Made by a program: the position numbers and the translations under genes. The notes under the pieces are model-generated. The model saw only the letters and a program-made list of their open reading frames with translations. It was not told the origin of the DNA and searched no databases. Of a stretch of DNA of 36,210 bases, positions 20,501 to 28,629 are shown one piece after another (position 1 is the first letter of the stretch; the number at the start of each line of letters is the position of its first letter). Where the stretch lies: positions 1 to 36,210 of the forward strand of contig JAFCCH010000004.1 in assembly GCA_017610265.1 (NCBI GenBank). Direction: 5' to 3'. The stretch is from Nitrososphaerota archaeon. GTDB lineage: Archaea > Iainarchaeota > Iainarchaeia > Iainarchaeales > GCA-2688035.

Positions 20501-23500
20501 GATACTGTTCCTGGATTGGAGAACGCCCTTATATCTTTGATAATTGGCGACACTACGAGGACAACGACTACCAATGAGGCAGGCCAGTTTAATATTGAGA
20601 ACATTGAACAGCTTGACAGCATCACAAGTGTTACTTTGCAGGTTAGAAAAGCAGGTTTCAAAACCTTTGAAAAAGAGATTGATGTTGGCAGTGTTATAAT
20701 TGTGCCAAATGCCAGCCTTGACTGCCTTGAAATTGAAAAAGACGCTTCACCTGATGTAATCATAAACTTTGTGAGAAATGTTTCCGGTTCTGGCACATTT
20801 ACCCTGAAAAGTGACTGCTCTGCCGAAACAGTTGTAATCCTGCAGTCAGAGCTCAAAGTGAGTCCAAGTGACGAATTTACTTTGGCGGCCGGGGCTTCAA
20901 GGGAAATTACTGTTGAGGCTGAAACCATTGCCAACACTGCCAAAATGACTATTGGAGAATATGGTGTTTCAATTATGGCAAGATTTGCAACAGATGATCC
21001 TCTAGCAGGTTTTGCAGGTCCGCTTAAAACAGCAAGAATTTATGTAACAGACCCTGACAGTTGTTTTAGGTTGGCAGACCCATCTACTCCAAGTGATCCA
21101 GGGGTAATGAAATCCAGTTATGATATAAGGGACGGCCTTGACGAAGGCATTATTGTAAACGAATGCTTTGTCTACTTTGAGGATTTGACCATGCCACGCC
21201 TTGACAAACTGCAGGATTTTTCTGCAGCAGAGGGTGCATTTTCACTTCTTTACGAGCCGCTTACTCTGAACCCTGGCGAGGCAGTTGAAAAACAAATAAT
21301 TCTTGATGCTAATCAGGTTGAGTTTAATGAAGACAACCGTTTTATTTTTGACGTTGTTAACAACAGTGGTTATGTCTTTGTTGACTGGGTTGACTTCTTT
21401 ATGACTGACGCAGAGCACACTTCTGGTGTGAGACACATGGTTTTGGGCCAAACTCACAGAAATGTCTGGTCAAATTACACCTCAGAACTTCCTTACACCC
21501 CTTTCCAAAATGACTCTTCTGGTTCACCGGAGCCATTGCCTAATCCGACTCATCCTGTTGTTGACAATTTGGGATGGGTTGACACTGAAACATATTACAA
21601 AGCAGGCAGCCTCTTTGCAGATGAACTTACTCCACAACCAATCTGGCAGGGGCAGCATAATGTCTGCAACAATTTCCTCGGAGGTTTTGACAGCACTTTT
21701 GGAACATGCAGTGTTGACAACTATTACAGAGGTGCAAATTTGACTCCTTACATTGTTGGAGACGTAATAAACAAGGTTGCACTTGAAATCCCTGAAAGCA
21801 GAACACCTACAACAAATCTTAGTGCCATAAGATGGCATTATACAAGAACAGACCAAAGCCATGATGGTAAGGTTGACTTTAAGGTTAGAAACAACAATTT
21901 AATGGGTGAATCATATGCCTTGATTGAGGTTGAGGACACAACCGGAACATTTTTTGTACCAGACGATGGCGGAACAGCTTCTGGTGATATTGTTGTTAAC
22001 TGGACTCTTTCAAAGAGAGGGGTTTTGCGCAACACAAGCAATCTGCTTGACCAGTTAAGCGAAACAGTGACCATTGCACCAGGCGAGGTTCTTGGAGTTT
22101 CAGTTGAGTCTGGCTTATCAAATGTTTTTGGCAGCATTGCGTCTGTTTACAGTGCACTGAAACCTTCTGCCAGCAAGGAGCTTATTGAGATTAGAATTAC
22201 AACTTCTGCTGGTCAGCCGCCTATACTTATGGAAAATGGTGACGGTAACCTAATGTTCTACGAATATTCTAATGGAATGTGGAGCTCTCCTTCTATGTTC
22301 GATATGGAGTTCCCTGGTGAAACAGATGTCATTGCCTTTGGAACAATTCATGCAACAGATGTTATTGCAATAAGGAATAATAGTGACCGAGATGTTTCAT
22401 TTGACCAAATAACCCTAAATTATTTGACAAAGGAAGCGCAAAGTATTGAGATTCACAGTGGGGAGGCAACTGTTCCTCTTGGAGAAAGCTTAATTTCCTT
22501 TGAGGTGCCTCCAACAGGCGGAATTGACCTTCCTCCAGGAGAATATGATTACACAGAATACCTTATTGAAGAGTCTTCCTCTGAGGCAATTGCCTACTTT
22601 GAAAATACTCTTATGTCAACTTCTTCAGACCCCTATGCTTCTGGTGAAAACATTATAGTTGCAATTTCGTCTCCTACAGAGGGTCGAAATACAATGACCG
22701 AACAATTCCACATAAGGTTGATTGGCCAGGATCAGGGCCAGTGCATTGGCCAAGGCGGACTTACTGGAAGTACCGGCGTTGGCTCAAAGCCAAAGGTAAT
22801 GTTTAATTGGGACTGGGAATCAATTGACATCGACACCTGCAATTCAGACAATCTTAACTTTATTTACTGTGATCCAACGCAGTTCACAGTCTCTTTGATG
22901 AAGAGGCTTGAGCTAATGAGGACACTTGCAGAGGAAGACCTTGGAGCTAATTTGCTTACTCTTAGGGAATTGCAGGAATTCGATGTCTACTTAATAGAGG
23001 ACGCTTATGTTGATGACTTTAGAAACGATTTTGTTGATTTCTTCCAAGGAAAATTCCTTTCAGAGGATTCAGGTGAATGGAATCTTTACCTTCAGGATGC
23101 GGATAGGTTTGTGATTGACACAAGTGCAGCTCACTTGCCATTAGATCCTCCTACTACTCCTGAATCCAAGGTAGTTTCAGCAGGCTTGCATGAGGTTTAT
23201 ATTGAGCTTGACTTTGACCAGGACTTGTTTGATTTTTTTTATATCCAGGATCAAACAGATTTGATTGCAAACATCACTGTTTACATCAGCAAGGTTTCTG
23301 ATCCAATAATTAAGAGCCCGTTTTACTACATGCCGTTTAACGGTAACCTTGGCCAGACAGATATAGGCGAATTCCAAAGGGATGGTTACGGCCTTGCATT
23401 TAGCAACAATGATGAACCACTTGTGCTTATTTCCACAATTGGAGGAAGTTTATACAAAACAGATTCTCCTGGAGCAAGCACAGGACGGAAAACAATTGGA

Positions 23501-24232
23501 ACAGTGAAAGAAAATGACTTTACACAAATAAATAAGGTTCAAAGGGGACTGATTATGCAGGTTGCACAGGACCAAAGCCAGGTGAACTTTGCGCCCTCAA
23601 TTGCAACTCCTGTTCTTGCCGAAATGATTCCAAAAGACGGCAAAGTAGAGTCCTATTATTATCTGAGAGACGATACAGAGGCAATTATTCCGCAATCTGG
23701 CTTTTTGAACCTTTGGAATGGTGCAGGCTCTACAATGAGACCTATGGAGGGTGTATGTGCAGATTTCTATGGCAGCCAGTTGCAATTCAGAATTCAGGAC
23801 AGGAGCCCTCTTGTTGGAAGCTGCCCACAGAATGTTACAGGGGTCTTTGGCTTTACCTATGATCCTGCAACCGAAGGCGAACAGCTTTATTTTGAATCAG
23901 TGTTTTACACTCCTGAAGACCAGATTATTCATTTGAGGAAGAGTTGTGAAAACAATTCTACCTTTTACTCGCCTAATCTTGTGCATGGAACAGATACATT
24001 ATCCACCCCACTTGCACTAAGCATTGCAGACAGCAAAACAAAGGTTGCGTCAATGAATGATGTCATTAACCTCATTGCCGAGGAATATGTCTGTGTTTCA
24101 GCCGACACTCAAAACTTTTCATTCTGGTGGAACCCGCAGAAGGTTTTGGAAGAGCTTGATGATGTTAAGTTAAGCATTAATTCAGACTGGGAATCAGGCA
24201 TGTCCTGCACTGTTTCAACAGTGGAATCTTAA
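17573..24232 (+). CDS. Giant single-pass membrane-anchored surface protein (2219 aa) with repeated carboxypeptidase-regulatory-like/Ig-like domains
   Basis: N-terminal HPLVKEAIEKIKGGYFFLEDKYYSVLDKINKTVPIYKVIDPIDKVVPSF parallels the 1495-aa protein; TM FALLIGFVFFILLLFILMSF; C-terminus homologous to the 795-aa protein. Confidence 0.9.
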   Translation: MENPLEHPLVKEAIEKIKGGYFFLEDKYYSVLDKINKTVPIYKVIDPIDKVVPSFALLIGFVFFILLLFILMSFSSVVSFATLQVVDSRGELVDGVSIDLTLSGQTKLLSTDDWGEAQVEIPGVAVKVDAIFSKDGFRDLEKTLTLTADEITSVTLQIKDITLDPGTIGGSKTIKVVDNSTNRLITKEVTVSFECSGGALSPQTQTGSTGEFEVSQPSNCSTLIATAEADGYTKKSKTLASKVNYIILTTNVANTTGSITTIVKDTLGEAIPDVVVRAIDEERNVEAATSSTSLGGSASLQGLNPGDYTVSIIAPDGRTAQKTGVSVNVGQTTTVNLELPLKNQADIKKIYLELIEQGTTDPVSTAQVFIYHEDVLIDSTTSDSLGIVNKSLTDPGTGYLLVITHSDFITKIEPNIPLKELYDSNPISVPMVRAQIEDPNPTSAEIIATVVDEDLKPVKDALISIYDSEYPTIPLKAPPGITLEGGTFTFVNLAPGSYIAKARDEDGKAEGESDLGTVAAGSTLELQVILVLGSGTVEAKIFDDDSADDTPIVGAGVDFIDAADGTTVLASCITDADGKCESEPIPADKFVYTKASATGFLPSSSVSVVDIVNKGTAKISVGLIHESSLPPGIGDIDSRFKYFCEDPDCDKIATRIKSDAIGIKTYFAKFELLFTKDEAYTGTVQHVRIGPDSEIDLPLPNDYKAKILGATGPFLNDAPLSNCWNNDPDDPFMEPTAPVDCSTGLDAKQVNLYYPDFEGKQIIPLVVEFSVEPGLEDGTRLEMHYKAKTTTGETEVVTANKVKYFLIDEVFCDGTNFSWSFVLENPDGSTTVLDRDSDAENPLEMNESYNIFYQIYNCSNRNFTQANVTFENDPLELEAVSLTAGSPYDFGPSNAFSAENFAFQNETEISHNLPVFSVTEAPSVDLRFFIGTESLNSEEILNFKIESNKNLTVTHTPINLPSFGNPDLSGKVADALDTVPGLENALISLIIGDTTRTTTTNEAGQFNIENIEQLDSITSVTLQVRKAGFKTFEKEIDVGSVIIVPNASLDCLEIEKDASPDVIINFVRNVSGSGTFTLKSDCSAETVVILQSELKVSPSDEFTLAAGASREITVEAETIANTAKMTIGEYGVSIMARFATDDPLAGFAGPLKTARIYVTDPDSCFRLADPSTPSDPGVMKSSYDIRDGLDEGIIVNECFVYFEDLTMPRLDKLQDFSAAEGAFSLLYEPLTLNPGEAVEKQIILDANQVEFNEDNRFIFDVVNNSGYVFVDWVDFFMTDAEHTSGVRHMVLGQTHRNVWSNYTSELPYTPFQNDSSGSPEPLPNPTHPVVDNLGWVDTETYYKAGSLFADELTPQPIWQGQHNVCNNFLGGFDSTFGTCSVDNYYRGANLTPYIVGDVINKVALEIPESRTPTTNLSAIRWHYTRTDQSHDGKVDFKVRNNNLMGESYALIEVEDTTGTFFVPDDGGTASGDIVVNWTLSKRGVLRNTSNLLDQLSETVTIAPGEVLGVSVESGLSNVFGSIASVYSALKPSASKELIEIRITTSAGQPPILMENGDGNLMFYEYSNGMWSSPSMFDMEFPGETDVIAFGTIHATDVIAIRNNSDRDVSFDQITLNYLTKEAQSIEIHSGEATVPLGESLISFEVPPTGGIDLPPGEYDYTEYLIEESSSEAIAYFENTLMSTSSDPYASGENIIVAISSPTEGRNTMTEQFHIRLIGQDQGQCIGQGGLTGSTGVGSKPKVMFNWDWESIDIDTCNSDNLNFIYCDPTQFTVSLMKRLELMRTLAEEDLGANLLTLRELQEFDVYLIEDAYVDDFRNDFVDFFQGKFLSEDSGEWNLYLQDADRFVIDTSAAHLPLDPPTTPESKVVSAGLHEVYIELDFDQDLFDFFYIQDQTDLIANITVYISKVSDPIIKSPFYYMPFNGNLGQTDIGEFQRDGYGLAFSNNDEPLVLISTIGGSLYKTDSPGASTGRKTIGTVKENDFTQINKVQRGLIMQVAQDQSQVNFAPSIATPVLAEMIPKDGKVESYYYLRDDTEAIIPQSGFLNLWNGAGSTMRPMEGVCADFYGSQLQFRIQDRSPLVGSCPQNVTGVFGFTYDPATEGEQLYFESVFYTPEDQIIHLRKSCENNSTFYSPNLVHGTDTLSTPLALSIADSKTKVASMNDVINLIAEEYVCVSADTQNFSFWWNPQKVLEELDDVKLSINSDWESGMSCTVSTVES

Positions 24233-24243
24233 CCGGTTTTCTG

Positions 24244-25293
24244 ATGTTGCCAAATTTTTTTATTTTAAATGTTCTATGCATTTGCCTTTTGGGTTTTCTT
24301 ACAAGCTTTTCCGATTTGAAAAAGGGCCTGATTCAAAACAAAATTGTTTTTCCTGCAATCCTACTCGCAATTCTTTTAAATTTCCTAAATGGATTTTACT
24401 TCCTGACCTTTTTTGCAAACGGCTTTTATGCATTTCTCTTTGGCTTTATTCTGTGGACTGCAAGGCTTTGGTCTGCAGGTGATGCAAAGCTCTTTCTTGC
24501 GCTCGCCCTTCTCTTTCCCCTTTCCTTTTATCCGACTTCGACCTTTCCAAGCCTAACAATTCTTTTGAATTCCTTTGTCCCGGCTTTTATCTTCTTACTT
24601 GCAATAGTTTTACTAAGGACAACAACAAAGCAAAAGTTTGAGGCCTTAAAGGAAGCATTTACTCCGTTTGTCCTAGCCTCTGTTGCGGTCTACTTTTTTT
24701 CATTTTACTGGCTTTTGGACCTCTTTTTTTCCTTTGTTCCGGTAACCCTTGACCTTTTCAGTACAGCCATCCTTCTATTTGTGGTAATTTCTTTTGTGGA
24801 ATTTTTCCTTCCAAAAAAATCCCTTTACTTTTTTGCAGGCCTTTCGGTCTTGTTCTTAATTTTCAGGCTTGACTCTGTCCTTAATCCAAACTTTCTTGCA
24901 TTCTTTATTTCATTCTGGCTTGGGGCAATCTTCCTTCTCTTCTTTATCTTAAGGCTGGGTTTTTCCTGTTTTGGAAATGCTGTCAAGGTCGAAGACCTAA
25001 AGCCAGGCATGGTCTTGCTTGAAACAGTTTTTGAAAGAGAAGGCAAAATTGAGAAAAAAAAGCCATTGCTTCCCTCCTTTGTAAACATCATTTATGAGAT
25101 AAAAGAAAAACCGTTTGTTGAGTCAGGGCCAAAGGGGTTAAACGAGGCAGATTTAAAATTGCTTAAGGAAAAGAAGTCAATGGCAAAAGTAAATTTTGAT
25201 GGCATCCTTGTTCAGGAAACCCTGCCTTTTGCCCCTATAATCTTTGTCGGAACAATCCTTTCCTTTTTCACTGCCTTGTTTGTAGTCTTCTAG
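24244..25293 (+). CDS. Archaeal A24-type prepilin peptidase-like membrane protein
   Basis: Polytopic; TSFSDLKKGLIQNKIVFP and SAGDAKLFLALALLFP match the two catalytic Asp regions of A24 peptidases; C-terminal VKVEDLKPGMVLLE segment. Confidence 0.8.
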   Translation: MLPNFFILNVLCICLLGFLTSFSDLKKGLIQNKIVFPAILLAILLNFLNGFYFLTFFANGFYAFLFGFILWTARLWSAGDAKLFLALALLFPLSFYPTSTFPSLTILLNSFVPAFIFLLAIVLLRTTTKQKFEALKEAFTPFVLASVAVYFFSFYWLLDLFFSFVPVTLDLFSTAILLFVVISFVEFFLPKKSLYFFAGLSVLFLIFRLDSVLNPNFLAFFISFWLGAIFLLFFILRLGFSCFGNAVKVEDLKPGMVLLETVFEREGKIEKKKPLLPSFVNIIYEIKEKPFVESGPKGLNEADLKLLKEKKSMAKVNFDGILVQETLPFAPIIFVGTILSFFTALFVVF

Positions 25294-25340
25294 ATTGTTT
25301 TAAAAGAGCTTTTCTACACATTTCTTTTTGGGAGAAGCAA

Positions 25341-25667
25341 ATGGAATCAATTGACAATTTCGAGCTTGATGAAGGCAAAAAACTTGCCCTTGTTTCAATA
25401 AATGCCAAGATTTATCCCCTACCAGTCATCTTTTCTGCCTGCTATTCTTTGATGGACAAGGCGTTTGTTGTAATAGACGGCTCTCCTGAAACAGAAATAG
25501 TTGTTTCTCTAAGACCAAGGAATGATGAAAAGCTTGAGGAAATTGCCCGTCAATTCAACGACGAGCTTTTGAATTACGCGGTCAACAATGAGGAAAGTAA
25601 GAAAACCGAAAAGTTAAGAGACGCACTTGTAAAAGACGCTTTTGCAGGTCATTCAAAAACTGATTAA
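25341..25667 (+). CDS. hxsD: HxsD-like small protein 1 (His-Xaa-Ser system)
   Basis: VSINAKIYPLPVIFSACYSLMDKAFVVIDG...EEIARQFNDELLNYAVNNEESKKTEKLRDALVKDAFAG resembles the HxsD pattern (F-x-N-E-L-L ... IRxxIxxxAF); first gene of the rSAM cassette. Confidence 0.7.
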   Translation: MESIDNFELDEGKKLALVSINAKIYPLPVIFSACYSLMDKAFVVIDGSPETEIVVSLRPRNDEKLEEIARQFNDELLNYAVNNEESKKTEKLRDALVKDAFAGHSKTD

Positions 25668-25669
25668 CC

Positions 25670-25921
25670 ATGCACCAGATAAAATTTAACAAAGAAGAAA
25701 ACAGTGCAGAGCTTGACCTAAGTAGTTTTTTCTATCCAATGCACATTCTGCAGCAGGCAGGTCTTGAATTTGAAAACTTTGCAAAAATTTCAGTCAAGCA
25801 AAAGGATTCCCGCAACCTTGTAATCATTTCCCCCAAGGGTAATGGCAATGTACAAGAGCTTGCTCTTCACTTCTGCAATTTTGCACTTGGCCTGAAAAGG
25901 GAGCTGGGAGAGCATGCCTGA
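25670..25921 (+). CDS. HxsD-like small protein 2, truncated paralogue of the preceding ORF
   Basis: LDLSSFFYPMHILQQAGLEFENFAKISV...LVIISPKGNGNVQELALHFCNFALGL aligns by eye with the first protein (shared YP-x(2)-I, A-x(2)-F/L, hydrophobic spacing). Confidence 0.55.
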   Translation: MHQIKFNKEENSAELDLSSFFYPMHILQQAGLEFENFAKISVKQKDSRNLVIISPKGNGNVQELALHFCNFALGLKRELGEHA

Positions 25922-25945
25922 ATCCAAGAGCATGCCTGAATCCAA
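25910..25945. repeat. Perfect 18-bp tandem duplication (gagcatgcctgaatccaa x2) over the start codon of the hxsB-like gene
   Basis: Direct reading; encodes MPESKS-MPESKQ and so creates two in-frame ATGs. Confidence 0.95.
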
Positions 25946-27326
25946 ACAGGAAAAAATGCCAAAGTTTGAGCAAAACAAGGTTTTTTCCCACAAGCTTTTA
26001 GACGGGCGAGTTCTGCTAATAACAGAGCTTGGAAAAATTACCTCTTTAACAGAAGAAGAATTCAAAAATTTCAAGGAAGGCAAGATTCCAAAGTTTGTTT
26101 TCCAAAAGCTTGAGAAAGGTCACGCAATTGTAACAAAACACAATAGACCTTACGTTGTCGACGACTACAAATTGAGATATGGCCATGTTTGCGACGGCGT
26201 CTCATTGCACATTATAAACCCAACCATGAGATGCAACCAAAACTGCCTTTACTGCTATGCAAATTCTTTTCCCCTCCAGGCAAAAGGGGTCGACATGGAT
26301 GAAAAAACTGCCAAAAAAGTAATTGACTTTATTTGGGAGGGCCCGAAAAAAGAAATTGTAATAGAGTTTCAGGGCGGCGAGCCCCTTGCAAACTTTCCAA
26401 TAATTGAATTTATTGTCAACTATGTAAAAGGCAAGAAGGGCAAGAAAGTGCATTGGAGAATTGTTTCAAATCTTACAATGATGGACGAAACAATTGCCTC
26501 TTTTCTTGAAAAAAATTCAATTTTTGACATTTGCACTTCCATTGACGGCCCCAAAGAGGTTCATAACAAGAACAGACCTTGGTCTGGCGGAAACAGTTTT
26601 GGAAAAGCAGTCCACTGGATTAACTGCCTTAAGCAAGATTATTCCTTCAAAAGCATTGGCGCACTCTGTACTGTAACCAAGAACAGTTTGCCCCATGCAA
26701 AAGACATTGTAAACACTTACGTTGAATTGGGCCTGCCAGACCTTACGGCTGTTCCAATCAGGCGAATAGGCCTTGCAGAAAAAAACTGGGGCAAGATTGG
26801 TTACAGGGGAGAAGCCTATTTTGAATTCTGGAAGCAGGCACTTGAAGCCTGTATTGAAAAAACAAAAGCAGGCCAAAAAATAAGCGAGCAGATTTCAGTT
26901 TTGAGCCTTAGCAAAATGAACCGGTTTGAGCCAAACTATCACACTTGTTTTTCAAAGCCATGCGGTGCCGCCCTAATGCAGGCATCTTATCAGCCAAACG
27001 GGGATGTCTTTTCATGTGATGAGGCAAAAGCAGAGCCCCTTTTCAAAATAGGCAATGTAAAGCAGCCATACAAACAGGTTTTTACCTCTCCTGCTGCACT
27101 AAACCTTGTTTCCCTTTCATCAGGTCTTGGATTTGCCTGCAATGAATGCAAATTCACAGGATTTTGCAGATTTTGCCCTGTTCTAACCTATTGCACGCAG
27201 GGAAACCTTATCCCAAAGCTTGCAATGGACGAAGATTGTAAATTGAAAAAAAAGCAGTTTTCATATCTTCTTGAAAAGCTTTTCTCGGAAGACAGCCGGG
27301 TTTTCGAGCAATGGCTTAAAGGGTAA
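25914..27326 (+). CDS. hxsB: Radical SAM/SPASM peptide maturase, HxsB-like
   Basis: INPTMRCNQNCLYCYANS (CxxxCxxC), EFQGGEPL, and C-terminal SPASM cysteines CGAALMQASYQPNGDVFSCDEA...CNECKFTGFCRFCPVLTYC...DEDC. The N-terminal region before the rSAM domain (FSHKLLDGRVLLITELGKITSLTEEEFKNF) is HxsB-like. Confidence 0.85.
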   Translation: MPESKSMPESKQEKMPKFEQNKVFSHKLLDGRVLLITELGKITSLTEEEFKNFKEGKIPKFVFQKLEKGHAIVTKHNRPYVVDDYKLRYGHVCDGVSLHIINPTMRCNQNCLYCYANSFPLQAKGVDMDEKTAKKVIDFIWEGPKKEIVIEFQGGEPLANFPIIEFIVNYVKGKKGKKVHWRIVSNLTMMDETIASFLEKNSIFDICTSIDGPKEVHNKNRPWSGGNSFGKAVHWINCLKQDYSFKSIGALCTVTKNSLPHAKDIVNTYVELGLPDLTAVPIRRIGLAEKNWGKIGYRGEAYFEFWKQALEACIEKTKAGQKISEQISVLSLSKMNRFEPNYHTCFSKPCGAALMQASYQPNGDVFSCDEAKAEPLFKIGNVKQPYKQVFTSPAALNLVSLSSGLGFACNECKFTGFCRFCPVLTYCTQGNLIPKLAMDEDCKLKKKQFSYLLEKLFSEDSRVFEQWLKG

Positions 27327-27367
27327 TGCTTAAAAACAAGAAAAAAGTTAGTAATAAGTGATTTGAA

Positions 27368-27586
27368 ATGGCAAAATTTCCTGAAATAAAGAAAACAATT
27401 TCCTCTTACATCGGTGAAGAAAACGGAAGAATTACAAAGCAGACTGTGCTAACCCTTGGAGCAATAATGGCTGGAGCAGCCCTTTCAACACTAAAGCTCA
27501 AAAACGTGGGTGGCGCAACATTGCACCAACATAGCCATATGTCTGCAAGGCCTCATAGCTCTCACAGCTCACATGGCTCATATTAG
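27368..27586 (+). CDS. Candidate modified-peptide precursor with C-terminal His-Xaa-Ser repeats (HxsA-like, 72 aa)
   Basis: MAKFPEIKKTISSYIGEENGRITKQTVLTLGAIMAGAALSTLKLKNVGGATLHQHSHMSARPHSSHSSHGSY: HMS, HSS, HSS, HGS motifs, the last three contiguous. Lies between two rSAM genes. Confidence 0.82.
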   Translation: MAKFPEIKKTISSYIGEENGRITKQTVLTLGAIMAGAALSTLKLKNVGGATLHQHSHMSARPHSSHSSHGSY

Positions 27587-27617
27587 TTTTTATTGACTTT
27601 AACTCCTTCTTTCCCTA

Positions 27618-28598
27618 ATGGGCTTAAAAAAACCTTTGGAAATAAAGCTTCAAATTACAGACTCCTGTAATTTTAATTGCGACTTCTGCTTCAACAGCCA
27701 GGATTCAAAAACAAAGGGTTCAATCTCAAAAGATAACGCTGAAAAAATAATTTCAAAAGTTGCAGAGGAAGGAATTAAAGGTTTGAGAATAACCGGAGGC
27801 GAACCATTTCTCCACAAGGACCTTTTTTCAATTCTCTCCCACGCAAAAAACAAGGGTCTTAAGACAACGCTTAATACAAACGCCGCCTTGTTCAAGGAAA
27901 ATGATGTGAAAAAAATTGCAGGCCTTGTTGACCAAGTTCTTGTCTCGGTCCATTCCCTTAAAATAAATTCAAACACGGTAAAGACCATAAACAATTTTTC
28001 TGAACAGGGTCTAAAACCAAGAATTGCAACAATTCTTTCAAAGGAAAACATTAACAATCTTGAAAAATTCCACGACCTTGTTTCAAGACTGCCTTTCTCC
28101 CAATGGGTTTTGCTAAGGCAGATTCCAAACGAGTTTAACTGCAAGCCGGTTTCAGGCCTTGACATGCAAAGGGCAGTTGAAAAAATTGAATCATTCAATT
28201 TGCAAAGAAAAGAAAAAGATTTTTTTTTAATTGAGAATGCCCTTCCCTTTTGCTGTTGGCATTCTGAAAGGGTTGACAAAGTTTGCCTTGGAGGCATTCA
28301 TGAAGACGGGCACAGCAGCCTTTTTGTCAATCAGGAAGGATTAATCAAACCAAGCTATTTCCTTGACCCTGTTTTGGGAAATGCTTTTGAAACAAGTTTT
28401 TTGGACGCCTGGAAATCTGATTTTATGAAAAGTATGAATTCACTTGAATTTATTGGAGAAGAATGCCATGAATGCAGCCATGTTTTGAAATGCATGGCAG
28501 GTAGCAGATTTTCTGCCCTTTTCGTAAACAAGTCTCTTTACGCCCTTGATCCCCTTGCAAAACCAGCTATTTTCTTGCAAAGGGGAATAAATAAATAG
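27618..28598 (+). CDS. hxsC: Radical SAM protein, HxsC-like
   Basis: LQITDSCNFNCDFCFN (CxxxCxxC), GLRITGGEPFLHKDL, C-terminal ECHECSHVLKCMAGSRFSA auxiliary cysteine motif; follows the HxS peptide ORF. Confidence 0.78.
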   Translation: MGLKKPLEIKLQITDSCNFNCDFCFNSQDSKTKGSISKDNAEKIISKVAEEGIKGLRITGGEPFLHKDLFSILSHAKNKGLKTTLNTNAALFKENDVKKIAGLVDQVLVSVHSLKINSNTVKTINNFSEQGLKPRIATILSKENINNLEKFHDLVSRLPFSQWVLLRQIPNEFNCKPVSGLDMQRAVEKIESFNLQRKEKDFFLIENALPFCCWHSERVDKVCLGGIHEDGHSSLFVNQEGLIKPSYFLDPVLGNAFETSFLDAWKSDFMKSMNSLEFIGEECHECSHVLKCMAGSRFSALFVNKSLYALDPLAKPAIFLQRGINK

Positions 28599-28629
28599 TG
28601 CAAATCCTTTGTTATATTGAATTTATTAG

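Noticed and set aside
20434-20943. 169-aa antisense ORF inside the 2219-aa gene, and similar long antisense ORFs (e.g. 27650..28297, 18967..19338)
   Set aside because: Fully inside well-supported genes on the other strand, with compositional shadow sequences (Ser/Leu/Thr-rich) and no recognisable domain.
27524-27583. His-rich tail as a simple metal-binding tag
   Set aside because: The strict His-Xaa-Ser register plus flanking paired rSAM genes and HxsD-like ORFs fits a modification substrate better; metal binding remains possible but is secondary.
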